Shown here: one piece after another, positions 11,011 through 22,545 of the stretch
How the letters are laid out: each line of letters opens with the position of its first letter
Numbering within the stretch: position 1 is the first letter of the stretch
From: Gambelia wislizenii
Lineage: Eukaryota; Chordata; Lepidosauria; Squamata; Crotaphytidae
Assembly: GCA_030847615.1 (NCBI GenBank)
Contig: JAUMIR010000015.1
Coordinates: forward strand, 5,907,501 to 5,971,500
DNA length: 64,000 nt
Direction: 5' to 3'
Program-made: the position numbers and the translations under genes
The notes under the pieces: model-generated
What the model saw: the letters and a program-made list of their open reading frames with translations, nothing else
Told to the model about the DNA's origin: nothing
Database searches by the model: none

Positions 11011-12690
11011 ATCAACAACAGAAAAAGTGACCCAGGGAGTGCAAACACAGCAAATAGAAGAGTTTTCAGTGTCAATTTTTAATGTCTCGCTCTTTGCAAT
11101 GATGGAAATTTGGGGACTGAAGGAAAATTTCAGGGGTGTGTGTGTTGAATTCTTGTTTGGAGCAATGTTCTCACCCCCCCACCATAGTTACACCTCTGTT
11201 AAATTCTATATTATCTCAGCATTATATTAGCTATCCTCAGACATAGCAACATGGCGTATCTTGGGGGGAATATCTCCTTTCATCTGGGGAACAGGCAAGT
11301 TCCAATCTCTCACAGACACAAAGAAAGGTTTTGCAGAGACTGCCAGGTAACATCCGGAAAGACAGAGAGATAGTGGAACAAAATTTCCTATTAGAGTAAG
11401 CATGGTTGTGTGTAAGAATGTGTGTGTGTGCATAGGGAGAGATTTCATGCCTAATGTCCTGAATAGTATTACAAAGGTAGACAGGGCGATATAATAATAG
11501 TAATAGTAATAGTAATAATAATAATAATAATAATAATTTTGTTTAATTAACAATTTAATTAATAATTAGAATAATGAATAATAAAATAATCAATAATGAC
11601 CAATTCCAAAAACAGATTCTATAACTGCAAAAAAAGCAGACAGAGTTCTCTCTCTCTCTCTTTTAAAAGGACCCAGTTCTCTCTGCAAAGTTAAAGAGGA
11701 TTTTCATCATTTATATATGGACCATAAAACCCAGATTGTGTGCACTACACAACAGTCTTGCAAGATAACCCTTTGAACAAGTTTCAAGGATGTCTTGTTT
11801 CCTTCCACTGGGTGGGCATGGCATGTGACCCATCTGCTTGGAAAAGTTGTCCCCACTGTTTCTGGAGTAAAAAAACTTTTCATCCAACCCACCCTCCACA
11901 ATGCCACAAAGTACCTACCATGTTGCCCCCGTCCTCCCTCTTCCTTTGGGTTGCATCCCCTTCGTTGCTTCCTCAGAGTTTCAGGAGACCAGCTGGCACC
12001 TGGCAAGCCCTTCATCCTGCTGTTTGTACCTTGGGTATTCCAACGTCACTCGCTGGTGTGACTCACAGCTCTGTTTCCCACTAGAGGGCTCTTGAGGGTA
12101 GAAAAACAATGGCAAAAGCATCACAAAGGTAAGGTTTGGACAGGAGTACTCTGGAGAATGGAAAAAAAAGTCGGGGGGGGGGGAGAAAGAAAAAAATAAC
12201 CATGAAGAAAAGCACAACTCCATTCAGCCCAGGAGACAACACAACACAGCTATTTTCAGCTGCTTAGCTACCTGTTTAATTCCTCTTCTCAGTTTAGCAT
12301 CAGACTGACATTTAACTCCTGCAATTGTGTTCCTTTGGCCCTGTGCCTTGCAACTTTGGTTTTTGCTGGGAGCACTAATACAAAGGAACCATTCTTCCAA
12401 GCGATGGCAAATGTTTGCAAATACTTGAGAGCTAAACCCCTTCCTTTCTCTTCGCTTTGCGCAGTGCTCACAGGCCACTGTCAGGCAACTTGTCTCTCCG
12501 GTTCAACATGCTTATGGTGTGGCCCTCATAATCTGTTTCATGTTTGGACAACTCTCAGGGAGATGGAGATGTGGCGGCAGCAGTGGGGAAGCACTACTCC
12601 CATTTACAACTGGGCTGAGAAAGTGATCTTTTCCCACTTCCAGAAAATATCCTGTTGATTTCACCGATTGGACTGAAACCTGTATTTAAT
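11011..12690. other. gene-free stretch with ATA microsatellite
   Basis: A TAATAG/ATA array is at about 11489-11540, a TC array at 11648-11662 and a homopolymer G run near 12174-12183. I see no family signature or splice-bounded frame in the rest. Confidence 0.4.
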
Positions 12691-13060
12691 AAGGCAGGAG
12701 TGGGGAAAGTGTAAGCTTCAGGTCAGATGTGGCTGCAGGGACCATTTTTGTGGCCTGCAGAGCCCCCTAGGGTCTCCCAAAATGTCTGCGTGACTTTCCT
12801 GTTTGAAAAATTTCTGGACCAACTTTTAGCCCAGATCCTGTTGGACAAAAGGCTTATCCTGGGCCAAAAATGACCCAGAGTTGGGCCAAAAAGACCCACA
12901 ACAAAAACTCCCCTACTCCATAGGGGGCATTAGGATACATTGGGGGGCATTTGGGAGTTGTGTGTGATGGGTGGTGCAGCCCTCCAAAGTCCCCTGGAGA
13001 GCCAACCTAGTGACATAACTCCTGACACCTGTTGCCTAGCCCTGAGCTAAGGAAATGGGG
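12690..13060 (+). mobile_element. hAT-like non-autonomous element, degraded
   Basis: It starts with caggagtggggaaagtgt, resembling the hAT start seen at 42571 (cagaggtgggcaaagtgc), followed by gtggctgcag and the shared interior words on white-space 'gggccaaaaatgacccagag' and 'ggggggcatttgg'. Ends and target duplication are not clear. Confidence 0.45.
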
Positions 13061-14010
13061 TTGGGGGAGTGGATTTTTGAAGAAATAAAATAGCCAAGAT
13101 TTAAATTAAATATGCTCATGCATGCAGCAATAATGTCTACTGATTGTAGAAGAAATGTTTTATATCACATGCAACATATAGGTGAAAAGAAGGCTGAACA
13201 GTTTTATCAGGGCCAGCTCTAACATTAGAGAGTGCAGCAGCTGTCTCTGGTAGCAGGTAATGGGGGGACAACAATGTCAGCCCCCACCCAAGTGTTCTTC
13301 CTGAGCTCTCCCTAGGGACATAGGCCAATGGTAGTCAGTGGCTTCCTTGTCAAGAATGTGGCAAATCCACTTTGGGTTTTATTCCAGACTTCAAAGGAAG
13401 TATCCAAAATGCTGTACCCTATGCACCAATTTGATGCAGAGGGTGCAACATTTTGGATACTCCAGCATAGACCTATAGACTTTTAGCAGCTGCTTATCCT
13501 CCAAGTACCATTTAATGCAACTCCCAGCACTGCTGGTCACTAGAGCCCATGGTGGGAAATGCTGAGAGTTGCAGTCCAACATCACTTTGAGGGATCATTG
13601 AGATTAAAAATGCATCTCCTAAAGGGTCTAAACATGCCTGGGAAGCTGAGCTTGGAGTACAAATTGAAGAAAACAAATGGGATAGAATTTGGAGATCTTT
13701 CCCACAGACACTGTTGTCTGCACCAGTAAAGCAGGTGACTGTTAAAGCAATACCTTGCTGAAATCTGTGCCCCTTAAGATTACACAGAATTAAGAATGAT
13801 ATGTCAGAGAAATGTGGGAGAGGCTGCAATAATGTTGGCAAGCTGGGACATGTGTGAGTCTGTTCCCCTAAAAATAATTGCATTTCATCTAGAGTTCCTT
13901 GATTAGGATAAGAAAATGACTAGTCAAAATATATGCTTTCAAAGTTATTTATTGTTATTATCAGTTTATGACAAAGCAATGAATATGTCCTATGTAAAGG
14001 TCTTGGCCAA
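13061..14010. other. gene-free stretch with one degraded palindromic MITE
   Basis: A MITE copy lies at about 13500-13590 (aactcccagcactgctgg ... gttgcagtccaacatcactt). No gene is recognised in the rest. Confidence 0.4.
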
Positions 14011-14014
14011 GAGC

Positions 14015-14300
14015 CTCCAACACAGATTCTGTTTTGTAACTTTATGAATCCATAGCTCCATTGCAGAAATGCAACAAAACTGTGTTGGTGGATTGTGAAG
14101 ATGTGTCTCCAGGCACTAGGAAGAATGCTCCAATGCACAGCAAAGACTTCTGGTACACACTGGATACTTCTGATGTGTATTGGGCACTTCTGATACATGT
14201 TGGGCACTCCTGTTGTGCTCACACACTACTGAACCAATGACCAGATGTGCATTGGGGAGTCCCTGATGTGCATCAGTGCCCACTGCACATGAACCATGGC
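14015..14300 (-). repeat. dispersed repeat, inverted relative to 16060-16740
   Basis: The reverse complement of 14020-14110 matches 16660-16740 (ttgcatttctgcaatggagc, then tatggat.cataaag). The adjoining segment (tgatgtgcatcagtgccc) resembles 16130-16230, which reads ...cagaagtgcctg repeatedly. The class is unknown. Confidence 0.5.
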
Positions 14301-14713
14301 ACATTAGTCAGTCCATCATTCCACAACAAGTGCCCATAAGCAGGTGAGGTAGAATATGGGCCTGAGAATTTATCACAGTGACATCATGGCCGAGATTCTG
14401 CACCAAAGCGATGTAGCATAACTTTACAGTTACAGAGTTGCATCTCAGTTGACCTATGTCACCTCATTACAGAGTTGTGACATTGCACCACTAAATGTGC
14501 ATTGTGTGTTGATGCTCATAACCCTGCAATCAATGGACAACATGCAACAATGCACAATGGCACCACCGCTAAAATTCCACTTGCAAAATCTTCAGCCAAA
14601 TCCAGCTGCCAAACATGTACAACTGCACACATAAAGGAACTTACTCAAGTATAAGACACTGACAGCGTGCAAGTGAACCTTTTGTTTCTTCCTTTGTTCT
14701 GTTTGAATTAAAA

Positions 14714-14911
14714 CTTTTGACAGTAAGAGCTGTTCGACAGTGGAACACACTCCCTCGGAGCGTGGTGGGGTCTCCTTCCTTGGAGGTCTTTAAACAGAGG
14801 CTGGATGGCCATCTGTCGGGGATGCTTTGATTGTGATTTCCTGCGTGGCAGGGGGGTTGGACTGGATGGCCCTCGTGGTCTCTTCCAACTCTGCAATTCT
14901 ATGATTCTATG
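14714..14911 (+). mobile_element. CR1 LINE 3' end
   Basis: It reads the last codons of CR1 (agtaagagctgttcgacagt; residues [13 protein letters not shown]), then the 3' UTR and the octamer tail (attctatgattctatg). It is a 5'-truncated copy on the plus strand. Confidence 0.85.
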
Positions 14912-15224
14912 AAAAATAAAAAATAAAAGAATAGAACTCAGAGCAGATTCAACATATCTGTTATCTGGAACTCACTGCCCACCACTGGTCTTGTAGTGTT
15001 ACTCTGTGGAAGGCCCTTTATGAAGACGTAAGCCCCAAGTGTAATACCAGTCCTTATATCTACCTTGCTGTATGCAGCAAGGATAGAGACAGCAAGGAAA
15101 TGGGGGAACTTAAAAAAGTCCATCTGCTTGTCGCTTCTTAGACAGAGTTTGGATTCTTGGACTGGTAGAGAAATTGACACTCAGACTTCACCTTGCTAGA
15201 GGTGAAACAATTGACACTTTTGAG
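14912..15224. other. unassigned
   Basis: About 300 bases in which I see no gene or known repeat. Confidence 0.3.
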
Positions 15225-15640
15225 ACTACAGGGCAATTCGGGCACCTCCTGCTTTTCAACCGTCTGTTTTCAAACGAACAACTCTTTTGACCCTTTTCAA
15301 TTATAACCAGAACCCATACATTTGATGCATGGTCTGCTCTTTCAATCTATTTCACCATGTTTGCACAACGCTTTTGTGAACATGGACTGTTTTTTCTTTC
15401 AATCGACTTGGCCTTATCTTTTTTTCACTCTCTGTATAGAAGTCATCTGTGGCGCATCTCTTCGAAATTGTGCACAGTGCATCTCTTATATTTGCACTTA
15501 TAATACAGTATTCATACTTATGTGCTTATAATATTCCTAATGGCACCTAAGACTGGATTCTGCATTTCAATGGTTTCCAGTTTTCGACAGTGCTCTGCTC
15601 TCTTACACGTCAAATAAGTGCAGGGGGGATGCCTGTATGT
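15225..15640. mobile_element. TIR DNA transposon related to the 1781-4073 element
   Basis: The left end reads ctacagggcaattcgggcac and the right end, reversed, tacaggcatcccccctgcac. The right arm shares gtttccagttttcgacagtg with the arms of the transposon at 1781-4073. It is a non-autonomous copy with no transposase frame. Confidence 0.45.
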
Positions 15641-16059
15641 CACCTGCAAATTCTAGACATGGCCCACCATTGAACTATATGATGTTTTGGAAGCTATCAT
15701 GCTAAGCATTCTTTGGAAAGGGATTATGGCCTGTTGGTGTCATTTACTTTGGTTGTAATTGTCTGATTGCACTTTGAATCATGGACTTTTGTCTGTGATG
15801 GAAGAGGGTGGGTAAGGGATAATTTACTATTATATTACCTAAATTGCTAATAAAAAATATAAGTTTAATTTTAAAAAGAGTTTAATTTTTTTAAGGGGTT
15901 AGCATTCTGCTTGGGACTTGTGTCTTCACAAATGGCCTTGCATGTGGATAAAATTAAACTGAGTAGTTTCCCTTATGTCCATATTCACCTAGGGACAGCC
16001 ATGGCATTACACTATATGGGCATCTCTTATGCAATGGTAGCCAGTGAAGCGACTGATGC
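15641..16059. other. unassigned
   Basis: No gene or family is recognised. There are A/T-rich words near 15840-15900. Confidence 0.3.
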
Positions 16060-16740
16060 ACCATGGCCCGATGCAGAATGGGCAGCAGTGCATGTTGGGT
16101 GGGTGTGTCCCAAAGTGTACCCGGACAGTGGCTAGGGAATGCTGGGGAACAATGGGAGCAATCGATGTGCCTCAGAAGTGCCTGGTGTCCATCAAAAGTG
16201 CCTGATCTGCATCAGAACACTCTTGCCAATGCCCAGAGGCTGCCAAGTTTGGAGTTCCAGCAGTTCAGAAATCCAGGCTTCCAAGTTAATCAGCAAACCT
16301 TTATTACAGAAACTGCAGCAGACCTCATCCACTGACTTTCATTGTCAGGACGGACCAGTCCTCATTAGCACAATACACTTAAGGCATAGCAATTTCACAC
16401 CTTTTGGTGGGCTACAATCTCATTTGTTAATTAAGCAAAACGTTCTACTTTTTCCAGTTAACTAACTTTCATTTCTACCTACTCTTCTCCCACAACACCG
16501 ATCCTGAGCATTCCAGCGCTAGACTATCAACCAGGAATGTGACAGCAAGCAGGCTAGATATGTATTCCCCAAGACCAACTACTGTATGCTACAATACACT
16601 CCCATCATTTCTACATGATAAAACCCATGGCAGGCAAGCTGGTTGTACCAGCACTTGTCAGAGGTGCATCTTCATCATTCACTAACAGGGTTTCATTGCA
16701 TTTCTGCAATGGAGCTATGGATCCATAAAGCTAGGAAAGA
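16060..16740 (+). repeat. dispersed repeat split by an LTR-like segment
   Basis: The ends (16060-16235 and 16660-16740) correspond in inverted order to 14015-14300. The roughly 430 bases between contain an antisense AATAAA signal (cctttattacag near 16298) and could be a solo LTR on the minus strand, but I cannot define its ends. Confidence 0.35.
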
Positions 16741-16949
16741 TAGACTGTGATGTAGGATTTCAGTATCTTGAGGGATGCATGTTTCCTCACCTCTAGGGAA
16801 GAAGATGATCTCAGGATGAGAAATACAGAGCCTGGAAGGTGGGGAGATTCATTTTGGATTACAAATTCTCTCCAATCTGTTAGGGGATTTGTAGTCCAAA
16901 AAGTAATTTTCTCATGGCTTGATTACAAAAACATCCCATAGCTTCAGCA

Positions 16950-17095
16950 GTAAAGGGGATGGAACAAAAGAAGGAAAAAAGAAGGAAGGAAGGATGGAAA
17001 AGAAAGAAATAAAGAAAGAGGGGAAGGAAGGGAGGAGCAAAAGAAAGGAAGAAAAAAGGAAGGGAGGGAGGAAGGAACAAAGTTTCTTTGCATCA
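16950..17095 (+). repeat. purine-rich GGAA/GAAA microsatellite
   Basis: About 145 bases are almost entirely G and A (imperfect GAAGGAA units). Frames here are low-complexity Lys/Glu products. Confidence 0.9.
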
Positions 17096-18015
17096 ATTCA
17101 AAACAAAGAAATTTAAGAACTTAATTGATGTCACCTTTTAGCTGTGTTTCGGCCAACACTTGTCAAAGGATTTGTTCCATTCACTGAGATCCAAGAACTC
17201 ACCTGAAAAAGAAAAGGCAGTGGAATCTCCCAAGCACTGTAAGTTGGAAACTGGTGACCTTTCCTGGACCTGGGTGGGGGGAACAAGAGTGCACTGAGTG
17301 CCTTTGTTCTCTGTCACACCATGAAGTGAACAAATGTAGGCCAGTTCCTGTACCCCCCCCCCGCCCATGACCTCCGCTCTGTGTGCTTGGCGAGAGCACA
17401 CTTGGCATGAGAAAACAAACACTGCAAAACCATTTCTGCCCCATTAAACTTTAAGGATGTGTTTTGGCCTTCGCTGCTAGGAAACCATCCTTCTCTTCGT
17501 ACTCTCTCAGGCTGAGGAACTCCCTGCCACAGGATAATATGCTTGCGTTGCCACATTTTGAAAATCCCCCAAAGAGGACACTTTTCCTGACTGGCTATGT
17601 CAAATGCCCTTACCATATATGCTGCAATAATCACTATGAGAAATATTCCTAACCTTCCTTGTATTTAAAGGACAGCAATGTGCCTTCCTTTTCATCCTTC
17701 CAGGCCTCTTCCAACAGTTTGCTCCATCAAGCCGCCTGGCTCCATGGCTCCCATAGGACCGGAAGGGAGCACCCCTTCTCCCTCCAGGTCCCCTCTCCCC
17801 CCCCCCCGAATCATCCCCCTTATCTCTCTCTGAGGGCTCCTCTGTGCCATTCTTCACCCCTTTTCCTAGCAGAGCTCTCAACGGAGCTGGCAAGATGGAG
17901 ATGAAGAGGTGGCATTGGTGGGCAGGAAGCAAAGCAGCAGCAGACATATTAAAAATCTCCCCTGAAGAAAAATGTTAAACTTTGAAAAAGAGAATGTGTC
18001 CAGGAAAGGGAAGCG
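17096..18015. other. gene-free stretch
   Basis: On the minus strand there is an acceptor-like site with an open 25-codon tail at 17138-17213 (GEFLDLSEWNKSF), which I could not assign to any family. C-runs are at 17355-17363 and 17799-17807. Otherwise nothing is recognised. Confidence 0.3.
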
Positions 18016-18017
18016 AC

Positions 18018-18425
18018 ATGGCATGAGGGGTGGGCAAAGTGTGGCCCAAGGGCTGCATCCCCAGCCAACCCCCCCCCAGGTTGATTCCCCCCTCAATTTC
18101 CCTCCAAAATATCCCCTGGAGGGTATGGGGGACATTTTTGCCACACTTTGGGGCTGACCAAGGACATTTTATGCCCAGGAATGGCCTCTTTTACAACCAG
18201 AAGTAAACCAGAAGTGTTTCCCAGTCACTTCTTGTTTTGAAAAGGCCCTTGCCTGGACCCTAAATGGCCTGGGGGACCCCTAGAAACATGGAGGGCTTTG
18301 AGGGGGCATTTGGTGGCAAAAATTGGGGGGTTTTGTGGCAGGGGTGTGGTGAGGGTTTCAGCCTTCCCAAGGCTTCCTAGGGGGCAAATACAGCCACCCC
18401 ATTTCCCCCAGTTTGCCACCCAGAC
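18018..18425 (+). mobile_element. hAT-like non-autonomous element
   Basis: The left end aggggtgggcaaagtgtggc and the right end cagtttgccacccagac mirror each other (gggtgggcaaa against tttgccaccc). The interior shares wording with the copies at 12690, 42571 and 60690 (agaagtaaaccagaag, gaccctaaatggcc). No transposase frame. Confidence 0.6.
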
Positions 18426-19249
18426 ATATGGTAACCCTATAATATGTTTTCCACCTCTTAGTTGTCCTTCCTAGAGACCTTTTTATTCAGATGCCAGTAG
18501 GCTGCCAACTAGCTGCTGAGGAAGGGGATTTTGAACTGGTGGATGTGCTTTCTCTTGGTGTGTGTGTGTGTGTGTTTTAAAAGGCTTTTGGAGCCTTTGT
18601 GTTTTAATATTACAATTTGTTTCATTGTGTTTGAATATGGTAACTTGCTTTTTATTTGTGTCTATTCTTTAAAAAAATTCTTGTGAAACACGTATGTCCC
18701 ATATAAATGAATGAACAAATAAAACTCCATATAACTTTTGGGATGCTATAGCTATTTCTTGTTTCCCTGGACTTACACATTTCTTCTTTCTTTTTCTTTT
18801 TGAAGGAGAGAAGAATGGGAAAGCAGATTGAAATGCCTACAGTGTTTTTTCTGTTCTTTATAGGAGAAGAGAACCAATTCTTTTTTCTGGACTCTATGCT
18901 ATCATTTTGGAAAATTATCCCCAGGCAGAATAACTTAAGAGTTTCCAGCACTTCTAAGCATCTTGGGAGAAAGGACAGTGTTGCAGCTACATTCAGCTCA
19001 CATAGTGTCAAAGAACTGGGATTTTTATTATTAGTAGTAGGATCAAGCTAAAATCCCTTCTCTTGTTTCCTATGACGTTAGCTGCAAGACTCACAGTTGG
19101 TGGGTGGAAAGGGAAATGAAATTTTCCAGCAAAATCATATTGTTGAATGCTACCCCTTTGGTAAGAAAGCATTTTTGGACCAGTTTGGTCATAAACAATC
19201 AAGAGCTGCTGGCTTTACAAAAGATTTGTTCCCAGTAGGAGATGAAAAC
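18426..19249. other. unassigned
   Basis: A GT microsatellite lies at 18558-18575. No gene is seen. Confidence 0.3.
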
Positions 19250-19251
19250 GA

Positions 19252-19645
19252 TTAGAATTGATTTCTGGACTTCTGCCTAGCAATGGGAGAAAGAAGCTTC
19301 TGTAAATCATGAGTTGGTAGCCATAGGATATCTGGATATGTGTTATATCCTCCACAGGATTCCAGGTGAGGTCTAACCAAAGCAGAATACAGCAGCACTA
19401 TTACTTCCCTTGATCTAGACACTATACTCCTATTAATGCAGCCTAGAATCGCATTGGCTTTTTTAGCTGCTGCATCACACTGCTGACTCATGTTCAGCTT
19501 GTGGTCCACTAAGACTCCTAGATCCTTTTCACATATACTGTCATCAAGCCAGGTGTCACCCATCCTATACCTGCGCATTTCATTTTTACTGCCCAAGTGT
19601 AGTATCTTACGTTTCTCCCTGTTGAAATTCATTTTGTGCATTTAA
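19252..19645 (-). mobile_element. CR1 LINE ORF2 fragment
   Basis: The minus frame reads a typical CR1 segment downstream of the reverse-transcriptase core: [48 protein letters not shown], then [11 protein letters not shown]. It is truncated at both ends. Confidence 0.9.
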
Positions 19646-19924
19646 AAAAAATGTTCTTCATAGTTTGGAGCTTTCAGGAAGCGTGTGTTTTGTTTGTGCT
19701 CTCTCCCCACTGTATCTTGAGAAAAAACTGGAATTCAGTGTGGGACTGGCGTCTTTGAGAGTGGACTTATGGATGTAAGAAACAGAACTGAGTGGTTTCG
19801 CAATGTCTATATTTAATGACATTGATGCCCCCTTGTAGTGGGAGAGAGGCTTGCGTACCCTAATGTTGTTTTGAGCTATGGTGGTGGTGGTATAATAGCC
19901 TTTTTTAAGGGTCTGATAAAGAGC

Positions 19925-21625
19925 GTCAAAAGGCAGGATGGGCTCTCTAGCCTTATGGCAACCATCCTATGAGAAGGAAAATTCTAATCCCAATCCCGGG
20001 CAGATGGTGCTCATCCAACCCTGTAAGGTCAACCATCTAAGAGAAGGAAACTCTAATCAAAACTACGACCCGAGGACCTCACTGCTACCGTCCATGCTTG
20101 CAAGGCCACAGCAGATGAACCTTTGGTTTAAAGGGTGAGGCCAATTCTGTGCATGCTGCGCTCCACCAGAAAAATCCATTGCACAGGCTCAAAGGACAAA
20201 TCCAATTCCAAAAAAGCTCTGTACCAATAGGCGAGGGACGAAACGGCAGGTGTAAAGATGCACCGGAAGCCGCAGACCCAACCCTGCAGGCAGGCGGTTC
20301 AGGACTTTGGTTGCTCGAGGCTGACCTGGGAGATGACAGTCTTGTTTGGCAGCATCCTGAACAACCAAGCAGCCTTTTTTAAGGAGAGCACTGCTTGCTC
20401 CATATGGAGAGGGGCCAAGAAAAGGTGGCCTAACGAAAGCTCATCCCCACCTACCTGGTTGGCTAGCCGTGGCCAACGGGCATCTTCTGATGCGGTCAAA
20501 CCAAGACAAAGAAACAAAGTCACACACCGGCCTCCAAAGGTGTAAATAAACTGATGCTTGCATGCTGGAACATCAGAACCATGCGAGACTCTTGGCCTGA
20601 GCATTGTTCTGCTCTAATAGCCCATAAACTATCACGATTTAATATTGACATTGCTGCTCTCAGTGAAGTTCGTCTCCATGAGGAAGGCAGCCTTAAAGAA
20701 CACGGCACCGGCTACACACTTTACTGGTCTGGCAAACCCAAAACCGAAAAACATCTTTCAGGAGTAAACTTTATGATTAAAAACTCCATTGCCTCCAAAC
20801 TTGAAACCTTGCCAACAGGACACTCTGATCGCATTATTTCCTTACGCCTCCCTCATGTTGTTCTCTTTAGTGTATATGCCCCAAGTATGCAAGCCAACCC
20901 TGTAGAGGAAGACAAATTCTACACAGACCTATGCCAACTCATACAAAAAGTCCCTGTAGAAGATAAAATTATTATCCTTGGCGACTTCAATGCCAGAGTA
21001 GGAAAGAACTCCAAAGCCTGGAAAAGGTGTCTTAGGCAAGCATGCTGTTGGAAAATGCAATGATAACGAACGCCTCCTGCTAGAGTTCTGTGCAGAACAA
21101 CAGCTGACTATTACAAACACAATCTTTCAGCAGAAAGATAGCTTGAAGACAACCTGGATGCATCCCGATCCAAACATTGGTACCTCATTGACTATGTTCT
21201 ACTCCGCCAGAGAAACATTTGTGATGTCCGTCATACCCAAGTGATGCCCAGTGCAGAATGCCAAACAGATCATCGCCTCGTCAGATGTAAGCTAAATCTT
21301 CATCTTAAGTTCAAACCTAAGAGGGGTGGCATCTTAAAGAGGAGACTCCAAGTCAACAATCTTCAACAAGCTACCATGAGAGACAACTTCCAGGCAAATC
21401 TGCAAACAAAACTTGAAGACCATCCTACAGATCCTTCTCCTACAGTGCTTTGGCAACATATCAAAAACAGTATCCTCCGGTCTGCAGAAGAATCCCTTGG
21501 GTTCTCCCACAAGAAAAATCAAGACTGGTTTGATGAAAACAACTAAGAGATCCAGGAGCAAAGAAGAGAACTGCTCACCAGGCATACCTCGCCCAGCCAA
21601 CTTGCCATGTAAGAAAAGCAGCTCT
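19925..21625 (+). mobile_element. non-LTR retrotransposon 5' end with AP-endonuclease
   Basis: After a 5' leader (about 19925-20550), frames at 20554-21063 and 21241-21546 read an apurinic-type endonuclease: CWNIRTM, then NIDIAALSEVRL (the catalytic Glu), SVYAPSM, KIIILGDFNARVG (the catalytic Asp and Asn), and after a frameshift AECQTDHRLVRCKL (the terminal Asp-His). The endonuclease is interrupted by shifts near 21030-21230 and the copy stops before the reverse transcriptase. By style it is the 5' counterpart of the fragments at 2530-3875 and 52490-53130. Confidence 0.85.
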
Positions 21626-22545
21626 GTGCATTAGTGCAGAGACATCTAAGACCATGTGTTCCTTTACTTGCTGCCTGTGCAAGTTTTTTTGCCTCCCACT
21701 GTTGGGTCCTTGCGCTGTTTGCCTTGTTCCCTCTATGACAGTTTGACTATTTTCTCCAGCCCTTTTGCCTTCCAGAATACTGTCTCCCTCCCCCATGTGA
21801 CTCAGTTTAAAGCCCTCCTGATCAAATTCTTGAGACTGTAGGCAAAAACGTTTCTGCCAACTGGTGTGAGATGCACCCCATCTCTTTCCAGAAGTCCCCC
21901 CTCATGGAAGCGCAGTCCATGATCCAAGAATCCAAATTGTTCTCGGCGACATCATCTACGGAGCCAGGTGTTTACATCGGCTATTTTCCACTCCCTTCCT
22001 GGACCATGCCCTTCAACTGGCAGAAGAGACGAGATAACAACCTGTGCATCCATTTCTTTCAGCTTCCTCCCCAGAGCCTCATAATCTCTTCTGATCTTCG
22101 GAAAGCTGTGCCTTGCAGTATCGTTGGTTCCCACATGGACCAAAAGGAAGGGGTAATGATCCCTAGGCTTGATGAGTCTTGTCAGCCTCTCCGTCACATC
22201 ACGGATCTTTGCCCCAGGGAGACAACACACCTCCCGAGACATCTTGTCAGGCCCACAAACCACTGCTTCTGTACCCCACAGCAAGGAGTCCCTCATCACC
22301 ACCACACACTGAGGCTTCGCAGCTGCTGTTCCTTGCAGTGGTCCTCTCAAGGTCCCCTGCTCTGCCCCTGAAGTCTGTCCATGCTGTTCTTCCTCATTGT
22401 CCTTGATAAGGGAGAGGGCTTCGAATCGATTCTGTAGCTGCAAGCTGCTCAAAGAATCCCTGGATTTTCTTGTTCTGTATGTGACATTCCTCCAGCTATC
22501 AACCTCCGCTGTCCTCTGTCTCCTCGGACGACTCCCCAGCTGCAC
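21626..22545 (-). mobile_element. CR1 LINE ORF1-type fragment with SGNH esterase domain
   Basis: A 197-residue minus frame (to 22545) reads QCVVVMRDSLLWGTEA (the block I nucleophile region of the SGNH fold, with Arg where GDSL-type copies have Gly), then EVCCLPGAKIRDVTERL and LLVHVGTNDTARH (the block with the GTND motif). CR1 elements of reptiles carry such an esterase domain in their first frame. The copy ends inside the domain near 21950, with further CR1-like sequence to about 21640. Confidence 0.75.

Noticed and set aside
17138..17213. Exon-like minus-strand frame after a pyrimidine-rich acceptor (GEFLDLSEWNKSF)
   Set aside because: Only 25 codons, no family recognised, no partner exon; kept as a note only.
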